Below are positions 5,435 through 11,973 of a DNA stretch of 22,750 nt, piece after piece. Numbering within the stretch: position 1 is the first letter of the stretch; every line of letters begins with the position of its first letter. This stretch comes from a virus: positions 1 to 22,750 of IMG/VR virus record IMGVR_UViG_3300006166_000013; one strand, 5' to 3'. The notes under the pieces were generated by a model. The model was given only the letters and a program-made list of their open reading frames with translations, did not search any database and was not told the origin of the DNA. The translations under genes and the position numbers were made by a program.

Positions 5435-7813
5435 CTATCTTTGATAGATTATATCACCACCGCAAGTAGCATATGTTTTTTCTGATGATCCACTTTGACC
5501 ACTTCTAGTCCATCTAACATTCCAGAGTTCAATATAATTAAAAGCAACACCAGCAGTACCAGGATTATCATTCCATCCTGCTTTAAGTGTTATATTTCCA
5601 CCACCTTTAATCCTAAGCTTACGTCCACCATCAACAAATTTTGCTTCTGTAATACTACTATCCTTAGAAATAATTTCGAATGATGCATTAGCATCTTGTC
5701 CATCACCATCCCAAAGTTCTATTCTCTGATCATTAGTTCCATTTTGTAACCATGTAGTCCTACCATCATTATCACTATGTAAACCATCAATATGAATTGG
5801 CCAATCAGTATGTCCATCAACTGAGAAAGTACCAGCAGAAACCTGAATGATTAAATCAATCCAAGATCTCGCATCAGAATGCTCAGTATTACTACTACCA
5901 TCTTCTATTCTAACCTTTTGATTACCATCTAATTTAAAGACAGGAGATTGTGCCTGACCATTTGGTTCTGATAGATTCGTAACGCCATTACTCCCATCAT
6001 ACCAATTAGTGCTCTGACTACCAGATGCATGAGTTAATCTATATTTTGCACCAGTTGAGGCAGTTACTGATACTGTATTACTACTCTGATCATTATTTTC
6101 TGTAACAACTATCTGTGATTGTCCTGTACCTTCATACTTATTAAATGTTGCACGATTTTGCCAAGAGGCAGCTCTTGTCATAGTCCAAGTAGCTGCATTT
6201 CCACCAACTGTTACCTGGTTACTACCAGTTCCTCCTGCATTTTGTGCAAAAACTTTATATGTTGTTGTAATTGATGGATTTGCTACGAAAGTTCCACTAT
6301 TACTAGTAGGGTTCCAACCAGAATCACTTGGTGTAGATTGTCCAAAAACATTTGTTATTGTCCAAGGACTTGATGCAGACCAACTTATATTATAAGGTCC
6401 ACTACCACTCGAACTAACAGATACAGATGGTGCGGTAGGATTATTAGTTACAACCGTTGTGCCCGGACATCCACCACTGTAACTACCTTTTACAGTATTG
6501 TTATTAATAGTACCAGATAAAGTAAACGGACTCCCACAAACAGCACTACCACCATCTCCACCAGTTGAAGGTTGCGGAGCGTGCATTGCATTATTTGCTG
6601 AGGTATCTTGCCCATCTTGACCCCAATCTCCACCATCACCACCTCTTCTTCCAGCATCGGTGCATGTTCCATCACTATTATAAGTATACCCACCTACTGA
6701 ACAAGTTGGGCACTTTGGACTTGGATCTGTTCCATTTTGCCCACTAGTTTGGGACATATTATATCCCTTTCCATTTCCTCCTCTACCACCTATACCTTGT
6801 GTAGGTCTAGTAGAGTTTATCGTTTCTTTACAATTATTTCCTTGTGTGTTAGCAACACAATATTCATTACAAAAAGAACTAAATGGCCACCTTGTCCAAC
6901 AATATTCACCCCAAGAACAACAACCACCACTCCAAGATCCTGTCGTTTCGACTGTTCCACCATTAGAAGGGCTACATGCAGGGGCAGATCCACAACCACT
7001 AGTAGTCCAAGTTCTAGAACATGTTCCTTGTTGAGGAATAGCACCATTCATTCCTTGCTCACCACCGCCACCACCACCATATATTCTGGCACTACCAGAT
7101 TTAATGGTGACCCATGTATCATTACCACTATGATTAATACTTAATGCTGTTCCACCAGGAGTACCAGGGTCAGCACCATTTTGTGTACCACTACTATGAT
7201 CATATCCTCTACTATCATATCCACCTTCTCCACCAGCACCTAATATACTTCCATACACCCAAATTCTAACATTACGTGCAGGGACAGTAGGATTTAATTG
7301 TGCAGCAGGTGCACCAGGATTCCATGAACCAGCACCAGGATCATTATTTTCTCCACCCCATGATCCACTATCATTTGCACCACAAGTTCCTTCTATCTTA
7401 ATATATTTTTGTATATTCTTAGTTAAATTACCATTACCAGAACTTGTACTATCTCGACCACCTGATCCATATCCACCCCAATCAATTCCTTCAGAACCAT
7501 TATATCGTCCCATTTTAAAATTGACATCAGTTCCAGTCTGTCTTGCCCAAAATCTCTTATAAGAATCCCTCATTTGGGATGCTTTCCAATTAGAATCACC
7601 AGTACCAGATGAAAAATTCCATCCAGCAATATCTTCATTAGCAACACAATCAGGTACTATTGGATCTCGTGCATTGCCATCAGTATTTCTTTTCAGACTA
7701 AGAGCATTAATCGTACCACTATTAACTTCTTTAAAAGTGTTACGTAGCTGACTCCACTTAATTTCACCACTAGTGAAATATGGACCTTCTCTATCGTATA
7801 CCGAAACGCCCAT
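5435..7813 (-). CDS. Glycine- and cysteine-rich tail adhesin / fibre protein
   Basis: This 792-aa probable receptor-binding or virion surface protein is built in parts. The N-terminus, with GEIKWSQLRNTFKEV at 16-30, resembles the short anchor found on many marine phage structural proteins. Residues about 105-450 are glycine-rich, with IWVYGSILGAGGEGGY (184-199), a six-Gly run at 246-251, and RRGGDGGDWGQDGQD (389-403). This same zone is unusually cysteine-rich: of 17 cysteines, 12 fall at residues 265-384, including a CC pair at 298-299. Residues about 460-540 look like an Ig or fibronectin-type beta domain (ISWSASSPWTITNVF, TTTYKVFAQN). The remainder, to YATCGGDIIYQR, is unrecognised and beta-rich. 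Glycine-rich adhesins at fibre tips determine host range in other T-even-like phages, so that role is inferred from composition and position at the end of the fibre cluster. Confidence 0.8.
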   Translation of the reverse strand: MGVSVYDREGPYFTSGEIKWSQLRNTFKEVNSGTINALSLKRNTDGNARDPIVPDCVANEDIAGWNFSSGTGDSNWKASQMRDSYKRFWARQTGTDVNFKMGRYNGSEGIDWGGYGSGGRDSTSSGNGNLTKNIQKYIKIEGTCGANDSGSWGGENNDPGAGSWNPGAPAAQLNPTVPARNVRIWVYGSILGAGGEGGYDSRGYDHSSGTQNGADPGTPGGTALSINHSGNDTWVTIKSGSARIYGGGGGGEQGMNGAIPQQGTCSRTWTTSGCGSAPACSPSNGGTVETTGSWSGGCCSWGEYCWTRWPFSSFCNEYCVANTQGNNCKETINSTRPTQGIGGRGGNGKGYNMSQTSGQNGTDPSPKCPTCSVGGYTYNSDGTCTDAGRRGGDGGDWGQDGQDTSANNAMHAPQPSTGGDGGSAVCGSPFTLSGTINNNTVKGSYSGGCPGTTVVTNNPTAPSVSVSSSGSGPYNISWSASSPWTITNVFGQSTPSDSGWNPTSNSGTFVANPSITTTYKVFAQNAGGTGSNQVTVGGNAATWTMTRAASWQNRATFNKYEGTGQSQIVVTENNDQSSNTVSVTASTGAKYRLTHASGSQSTNWYDGSNGVTNLSEPNGQAQSPVFKLDGNQKVRIEDGSSNTEHSDARSWIDLIIQVSAGTFSVDGHTDWPIHIDGLHSDNDGRTTWLQNGTNDQRIELWDGDGQDANASFEIISKDSSITEAKFVDGGRKLRIKGGGNITLKAGWNDNPGTAGVAFNYIELWNVRWTRSGQSGSSEKTYATCGGDIIYQR
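7061..7080. repeat. In-frame triplet run coding poly-glycine
   Basis: The plus strand is an almost pure ACC triplet run (one interruption by GCC), which on the coding strand gives six consecutive glycines at residues 246-251 of the adhesin. Slippage here would change the glycine number without breaking the frame. Confidence 0.6.
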
Positions 7814-7817
7814 TATC

Positions 7818-8012
7818 TTATTCTGGTCCTACAACAGAAGCACCCGCAAATCCACCATTTTTACCATCAATATTTCCGATAAAAGTTTCAGTGGTTGATT
7901 TATTAGTATAAATTTTTCTCTTTGAGAAGTCATCTGACCATTGATCAGTACCTTCATAATACACGTCACCTGAACCAAGAATACTTGTCTTTTTGATATG
8001 ATAATTTGCCAT
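7818..8012 (-). CDS. Small conserved-type phage protein of unknown function
   Basis: This is a 64-aa protein starting MANYHIKKTSILGSGDVYYE, with aromatic residues in VYYEGTDQWSDDFSKRKIY and a glycine-rich end. I recognise the general look of short MANYxIKKT proteins that sit among structural genes of marine T4-like phages, but no function is known to me. A coding role is supported by its own late-promoter octamers 25-40 bp upstream and by a gap of only 4 bp to the adhesin gene, whose translation it may prime. No membrane segment or signal peptide is present. It could be a small virion or assembly protein. Confidence 0.7.
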   Translation of the reverse strand: MANYHIKKTSILGSGDVYYEGTDQWSDDFSKRKIYTNKSTTETFIGNIDGKNGGFAGASVVGPE

Positions 8013-8035
8013 AACTTTAAAAGGGTTATATATTC

Positions 8036-8049
8036 TTTATTTATTTATC
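8036..8049 (-). promoter_or_regulatory. T4-like late promoter octamers
   Basis: The minus strand reads GATAAATAAATAAA, holding GATAAATA and an overlapping ATAAATAA, close to the T4 late consensus TATAAATA. It overlaps the stop codon of the 2OG-oxygenase gene and lies 24 nt or more before the ATG at 8012, a suitable spacing. Confidence 0.5.
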
Positions 8050-8626
8050 CCATCATTCTATCATCCGCATTAGAATTTTCATCCATTCTCGAATACATCC
8101 ATCCTGTACAAATATACTTTACTTCCGATTTAGGTGGATATCCTCTATGCATCCATGGCCAAAGAGCAGGAAACATTAACATTTTTCCAGTTTTAGGTTG
8201 AACCTTTAATCCAGTAGAAAATTCTGTATATCCATCTTCCGTTATATCATTTAGATACCATATAAAAGTAATTCTTCGATTTGTCCACTGATCTTGATGC
8301 CATGTATAGAAATCACCTGGATCATATCTTTGAATTTGATATCCTGTATCCTGTGGATATGATAATACCTCTTTTGAATCAGGAACAAAATCTAGATACT
8401 CTTTTAAAGTTGAAGTTATGGAATTAAAGAAAACATCATCTTCTTCTTTCCAATGATCTTTATCACTAAGTGTAAGATCTATTGTTTTTTTAATATCAGG
8501 ATATTCACCACCATGAACTACCCCCTTATACCTTCCGGGATCATTATCAAATTTCTCGATACAATGTTTGCAAAATTCTTCAGACAAAGAATCTTCCTTA
8601 ACATAAACAAAATCATCAAGATTCAT
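8045..8626 (-). CDS. 2-oxoglutarate/Fe(II) oxygenase (prolyl-hydroxylase-like)
   Basis: This 193-aa protein carries a full 2OG-Fe(II) signature: YDPGDFYTWHQDQW supplies H110-x-D112, WPWMHRGYPP supplies H160, and K170 in SEVKYICTGW is positioned as the 2-oxoglutarate-binding lysine, as in prolyl 4-hydroxylase-like enzymes. Core strands ITFIWYLND and GKMLMFPA fit the double-stranded beta helix. Similar hydroxylase-like proteins are frequent in marine T4-like phages but their substrates are generally unknown. It lies between two fibre genes, 9 nt after the 642-aa fibre and just before the 64-aa gene. Hydroxylation of a virion protein is therefore one possibility, and a DNA or metabolite substrate another. 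No useful Shine-Dalgarno is seen. Confidence 0.87.
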   Translation of the reverse strand: MNLDDFVYVKEDSLSEEFCKHCIEKFDNDPGRYKGVVHGGEYPDIKKTIDLTLSDKDHWKEEDDVFFNSITSTLKEYLDFVPDSKEVLSYPQDTGYQIQRYDPGDFYTWHQDQWTNRRITFIWYLNDITEDGYTEFSTGLKVQPKTGKMLMFPALWPWMHRGYPPKSEVKYICTGWMYSRMDENSNADDRMMG

Positions 8627-8635
8627 AATAAAAAT

Positions 8636-10564
8636 CTAATCTTTTCTAATATAGCATAAAGCATAGTATGGTGGCAAATTAGCACTAGTACCACTACTAC
8701 CAGTAGAACTACTATTACCAGATATGCTTACATTATGTGAGTGAGAACCAGCATTACTAGAATTACCACTTACATTATGTGAGTGAGAACCAGTATTTCC
8801 GGTGTTTCCATTATGATTGAGACTGAAGTTATGACTGTGACCACCAGTATTATTTGTATTTCCACTACCAGATGTATCACTAGTCCTATAAATTTTTCCT
8901 CCACCTGATCCATTACTTACAGCATCATAACTCCAGTTGGAAGTTGTTCTATTATTCCATCCACCAAGACCATTTGCATTAGATAGCATATCATCACCTG
9001 GGAACACATGGTTATGATTCGGCATATTTGCACTATGACTATGAGCACCTTCATTACTAGTATTGCCATTGGCATTAAAATTCATACTATGATTATGATT
9101 ACCAGTATTATTGGTTCCGTAGTTACCATCACCATGACTATGATCGCCAGTATTACTAGTGCTGGCAGCATAATTTCCAACACCATGAGTGTGATCCACA
9201 ACTATGGAATTTGCACTACCACCCGTTGCAGCAACAGCATATCCACCACTAGCACTAGCACCAACAATAAACTTACTTCTTAAATCTGGTGTACTATTTT
9301 GTCCATCACATAATGACCACCCAGTAGGAATAGCATTCGCAGCACCAGACCATAAAACAACAACACCTGTTGGAACTGCGTCACCAGCAGTAAGAGTGCT
9401 TATATCAGCATAAGTAGATCCATCATTAGTTAATTGCCACTTATCAGTTGTTTCATTCCAACGAATCTCTACATTACTAGAAGTTCCTCTCTCTATTTGA
9501 ACTCCACCATTCTGAGAAGGGGCACCAGTTTCATCCTTATTAAGAAGAACTTTACTATCACCAACCTGTAATGTATTACTGTTGATAATTGTTTGAGTAC
9601 CATTAACAGTAAGATTTCCTGTTATTTCTACACCACCAGTAACATTAAGATTATTACTACATGTAAGATCATTAACAGTAATATTATTAGTTGTTACATT
9701 ACCTCTACCTGTTACAGATGTAAGAGTGTCTCCCTCACCAGCGGCAGCAATAGTGATTTCATTTCCACTTCTCGTCAATGTTATATCACTACCACCTGCC
9801 AAAGTAACATCATCATTACCACTACCAGATCCACTAGCAGCTAAACGAATAATTTTCTTATTAGATGAACCATCAACAGCACTTAGATCGTAAATATTAT
9901 TATCATTGGTATCTGTTGATGCAATAGTAAATCCAGTAGCAGATACACCACTAAAAGTAATATTACTTCCTGAACCTATTAAAATATCATCATCATTAGA
10001 ACTAGAGTCAGTTAATCTTAATTTAACATCACCACCATCAGCAATAGATGCCTGTGAATATGTTGTATTGGTATTAGTAGGAGCAGCAATAGTGATCTCA
10101 TTACCAGATCTAGTTAAAGTTATATTACTACCACCAACTAAAGTAGCTGTACTAACTCCACTTGAAGATCCACCAGCAGTTAAATGAATATTCTTTTTAT
10201 CAGATGATGAATGATCTGCTGCTGTTAAATTATAAGTTGAATCATTATCAGTCTGATTATTATTAATAGTAATTTCACCACCAGTTCTAGATAAACTTAT
10301 ATTTGTACCTGCAATTAATGTTACCGTAGTAATACCAGTATTTGAGTCATGAAGACGAATAAGTTTCTTACCAGCAGTATCACCGTCTGCTGCATTTACA
10401 GAATAAGTTGTATTTGTATCAGTTGTTTTATATGCACTGGTATCAACAGACCCATCTGCTTTTAAAAATTGAGTAGAATGTCCACCTGGTCTCACAAAGG
10501 TAGTTGCCGTCACAATACCTGTCGCTTCTATACCGCCATCAATTCTAAAACTTTGTTCTGCCAT
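8636..10564 (-). CDS. Repeat-built tail fibre with collar domain and eight HxH motifs
   Basis: This 642-aa fibre-like protein opens with the module MAEQSFRIDGGIEATGIVTA, shared with two other fibres in the window, followed by four ~50-aa repeats (residues 50-280) of the pattern TTY..SA.DGSSNKK.IRL then DVTLAGG..ITLTRSGNEITI. An adapter module at 316-385 (NGTQTIINSNTLQVGDSKV) is also shared. Residues 396-438 are a phage tail-collar domain (VVVLWSGAANAIPTGWSLCD, then STPDLRSKFIVG). After it come eight His-x-His pairs at 458, 475, 490, 508, 517, 576, 594 and 608, ending in LPPYYALCYIRKD. In T4 gp12 and gp37, HxH pairs bind metal along the trimer axis, so the same is inferred here. The likely role is a host-contact fibre, presumably trimeric. 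Confidence 0.88.
   Translation of the reverse strand: MAEQSFRIDGGIEATGIVTATTFVRPGGHSTQFLKADGSVDTSAYKTTDTNTTYSVNAADGDTAGKKLIRLHDSNTGITTVTLIAGTNISLSRTGGEITINNNQTDNDSTYNLTAADHSSSDKKNIHLTAGGSSSGVSTATLVGGSNITLTRSGNEITIAAPTNTNTTYSQASIADGGDVKLRLTDSSSNDDDILIGSGSNITFSGVSATGFTIASTDTNDNNIYDLSAVDGSSNKKIIRLAASGSGSGNDDVTLAGGSDITLTRSGNEITIAAAGEGDTLTSVTGRGNVTTNNITVNDLTCSNNLNVTGGVEITGNLTVNGTQTIINSNTLQVGDSKVLLNKDETGAPSQNGGVQIERGTSSNVEIRWNETTDKWQLTNDGSTYADISTLTAGDAVPTGVVVLWSGAANAIPTGWSLCDGQNSTPDLRSKFIVGASASGGYAVAATGGSANSIVVDHTHGVGNYAASTSNTGDHSHGDGNYGTNNTGNHNHSMNFNANGNTSNEGAHSHSANMPNHNHVFPGDDMLSNANGLGGWNNRTTSNWSYDAVSNGSGGGKIYRTSDTSGSGNTNNTGGHSHNFSLNHNGNTGNTGSHSHNVSGNSSNAGSHSHNVSISGNSSSTGSSGTSANLPPYYALCYIRKD
9410..9619. 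repeat. Fibre adapter module, copy 1 of 3
   Basis: This codes residues 316-385 of the 642-aa fibre (NGTQTIINSNTLQVGDSKV, LLNKDETG, VERG-like and RWNET blocks). It is the most diverged of three copies; the others are at 12795-13019 and 14849-15073. Confidence 0.8.
9725..10417. repeat. Four ~50-codon beta repeats in the 642-aa fibre
   Basis: Four diverged tandem units of about 50-60 codons each start with a TTY or similar triplet and contain IRL or LRL followed by an ITLTRSGNEITI-type strand. Sister arrays are in the 653-aa fibre (six units, 13125-13787 and 12465-12785) and the 758-aa fibre (four units). Confidence 0.8.
10403..10564. repeat. Shared fibre N-terminal module, copy 1 of 3
   Basis: This codes the first 54 residues of the 642-aa fibre. 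The pattern is EQSF+.DGGIEA.GI.T.T.F.R.GG.ST.FL.ADGS.D...Y.TTDT, also at 13773-13934 and 16079-16234. It is probably the part that docks to a common tail or baseplate site. Confidence 0.8.
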
Positions 10565-10579
10565 TATTATACTTTCTAG

Positions 10580-10587
10580 TTATTTAG
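10580..10587 (-). promoter_or_regulatory. Weak late-promoter-like octamer
   Basis: The minus strand has CTAAATAA, an imperfect match to the late octamer, followed by CTAGAAAGTATAAT and the ATG at 10564. The same layout of late-like box, CTA-AAAGTATA leader and ATG occurs before the 653-aa fibre, with a similar version before the 836-aa protein. Confidence 0.3.
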
Positions 10588-10611
10588 ATTATCTTTAATA
10601 TCCTTTGAAGG

Positions 10612-10950
10612 TTAATTCATATAAGCAGTTAAAACTTGCTTTGATGTTAAAATATAACAAGGAATCTTAGTAAGACTCATATCTATAATTTTCTTTAACC
10701 TATGCCTACCATCAATTAATTGATAGTGGTCATCTTCCTTAATAACAATACACGGTAAAGTAATATCTGCCATTTTATATCTTGGATGCCAATCCTCAAT
10801 GGCACTCATAGGTTTTGCTCTTATATCTGATATATCAATATATACAGCATCAATTTTATAAGATTTTACATATCTGTATAATAATTGACAATCAATAAAA
10901 CCACTAGTAAGACTATCGATAGGAAAATCCTTAGTTATGTGATGTCGCAT
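10612..10950 (-). CDS. Small ParB-like domain protein
   Basis: This 112-aa protein has a clear ParB-type core: LPCIVIKEDDHYQLIDGRHR (65-84), with the D-G-R-H-R signature at 80-84, and then a strand KIPCYILT. An N-terminal segment (SLTSGFIDCQLLYRYVKS) precedes it. Little is left outside the ParB fold, so it lacks the helix-turn-helix and CTP-clamp parts of a chromosomal ParB. Its function is unknown; nuclease, nucleotide-binding or protein-interaction roles are possible. It overlaps the upstream 2OG-oxygenase-like gene by 16 bp, so the two are co-translated. A larger ParB-like protein (2330-3370) also neighbours a 2OG oxygenase. Confidence 0.8.
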   Translation of the reverse strand: MRHHITKDFPIDSLTSGFIDCQLLYRYVKSYKIDAVYIDISDIRAKPMSAIEDWHPRYKMADITLPCIVIKEDDHYQLIDGRHRLKKIIDMSLTKIPCYILTSKQVLTAYMN

Positions 10951-11495
10951 ATTCTAAATCCAAAACTAAATCTATCACATTCACTTCCCACACAGTGCCA
11001 AAAATATGGTTTAGTTGATGATAATGAAAATCTACGAAAAGTAAATCCCTCATCATCATAATCAGTTACTACTTTATCATTTTCTAAGTACCTAAAAAAA
11101 GATTTCTTAGATTTAGTCGTGTAAGTTATATAAACTCTATCATCAGGTACTTTATAATTTGTATGCCAACCCATATAACCAGTAGGAGGATAATAATAAT
11201 GGCCTGTACTATAAACTATTTTATCTGGATATACTTCTTTAAGTAAATGAACTAACTTATGACTAATATCCCTTGAAAAACTATGCATGTTACTACTTTC
11301 ACATGCATTAATATCCCTTTCCATTAGGGTATATAAATTTTCCTCAGATATTTCATTCCTCCATTCAGAATCTCTAACAAGACCTTCTATTTTAGCACTA
11401 AATTTAACCTTTTGTGCTTCTGGAATAATAATTTCCTTAATTCTTTCAATTATATGTTTAGGATATAATTCTCTATTTACTAATTTTTGGTTCAT
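10935..11495 (-). CDS. 2OG-oxygenase-like protein with HTN in place of HxD
   Basis: From the ATG at 11495 this is a 186-aa protein. Its C-terminal half resembles a 2OG-Fe(II) fold: YYPPTGYMGWHTNYKVPDDR (101-120), strands VYITYTT and SFFRYLEN, then YFWHCVGSECDRFSFGFRI (164-182) with H167 and arginines 175 and 181. The first iron site would be H111-T-N113, so the usual aspartate is replaced by asparagine. This may be a variant metal site or a non-catalytic member. The frame is open to an ATG at 11549, which would add a hydrophobic 18-residue stretch overlapping the upstream gene by 77 bp. The 11495 start reduces the overlap to 23 bp and seems more likely. The fold assignment is moderate. Confidence 0.72.
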   Translation of the reverse strand: MNQKLVNRELYPKHIIERIKEIIIPEAQKVKFSAKIEGLVRDSEWRNEISEENLYTLMERDINACESSNMHSFSRDISHKLVHLLKEVYPDKIVYSTGHYYYPPTGYMGWHTNYKVPDDRVYITYTTKSKKSFFRYLENDKVVTDYDDEGFTFRRFSLSSTKPYFWHCVGSECDRFSFGFRICDIT

Positions 11496-11973
11496 ACTTA
11501 ACATCATAATTAATATACAAAATATCAGGAACATATGTTCTGAAATCATCTAATGTATTATACTTGAATATATCAATATTGTTCAAACACTCTCTTAATT
11601 TTTGTTTATCTTCTTCAATTTCAGCAATTACATCATCTTTTTTTAAAGACATAGCTCTCTGCTGTAAAATATCTAAAGACTCTAATTTTTTATTTCTAAT
11701 AGGTCTCATCTCTTCAATTAATGAAAACATAATTGCATTATAATCAACTACAACCTCAGTAGGATTCTCGTAATCATCAAAAGAGGTATATTCTATTTCT
11801 CTATATTTAAGTTGCTCCTCCTCATCCATATCTTCATGACAATCTGGCATGACAAGATATGGTGCTCCTTTTGGAATAACACCTTCTTCTACTAATTCCT
11901 GCGGAGACTTATCCGTTATAGTAGTTGCAAGTTTTTCAGTACCAGTAAGGTAATTATAAAAAATAGTTGCCAT
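11473..11973 (-). CDS. Possible tail-fibre assembly/chaperone-like protein
   Basis: This is a 166-aa, acidic, mostly soluble protein. An N-terminal part, with LVEEGVIPKGAPYLVMPD at 27-44, recalls the short conserved block in phage tail-fibre assembly and XkdW-like proteins. The C-terminal part has RNKKLESLDILQQRAMSLKK (93-112) followed by a helix ending KQKLRECLNNIDI (123-135), similar to the RN-LL-xSD ... YRqaLRd layout of those proteins. It starts directly at the end of a fibre gene, its ATG sharing one base with the fibre stop (TAATG), which fits an assembly factor made together with that fibre. I cannot confirm the family by eye; a small structural protein is the alternative. Confidence 0.6.
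   Translation of the reverse strand: MATIFYNYLTGTEKLATTITDKSPQELVEEGVIPKGAPYLVMPDCHEDMDEEEQLKYREIEYTSFDDYENPTEVVVDYNAIMFSLIEEMRPIRNKKLESLDILQQRAMSLKKDDVIAEIEEDKQKLRECLNNIDIFKYNTLDDFRTYVPDILYINYDVKYEPKISK

Noticed and set aside
5434-5449. Hairpin CTATC-AAA-GATAG at the adhesin stop as a terminator
   Set aside because: The stem is only 5 bp, AT-rich and not followed by a T-tract, so it is at best very weak.
6737-7144. Plus-strand open frame of 135 codons, rich in Thr and Ser
   Set aside because: It is a shadow of the glycine-rich adhesin gene created by ACC-type triplets, with no homology-like features.
8729-9196. Possible CRISPR-like or regulatory short repeat array
   Set aside because: The repeats are in-frame, irregularly spaced codons for HxH/Gly/Asn protein motifs, without equal repeats and unique spacers.
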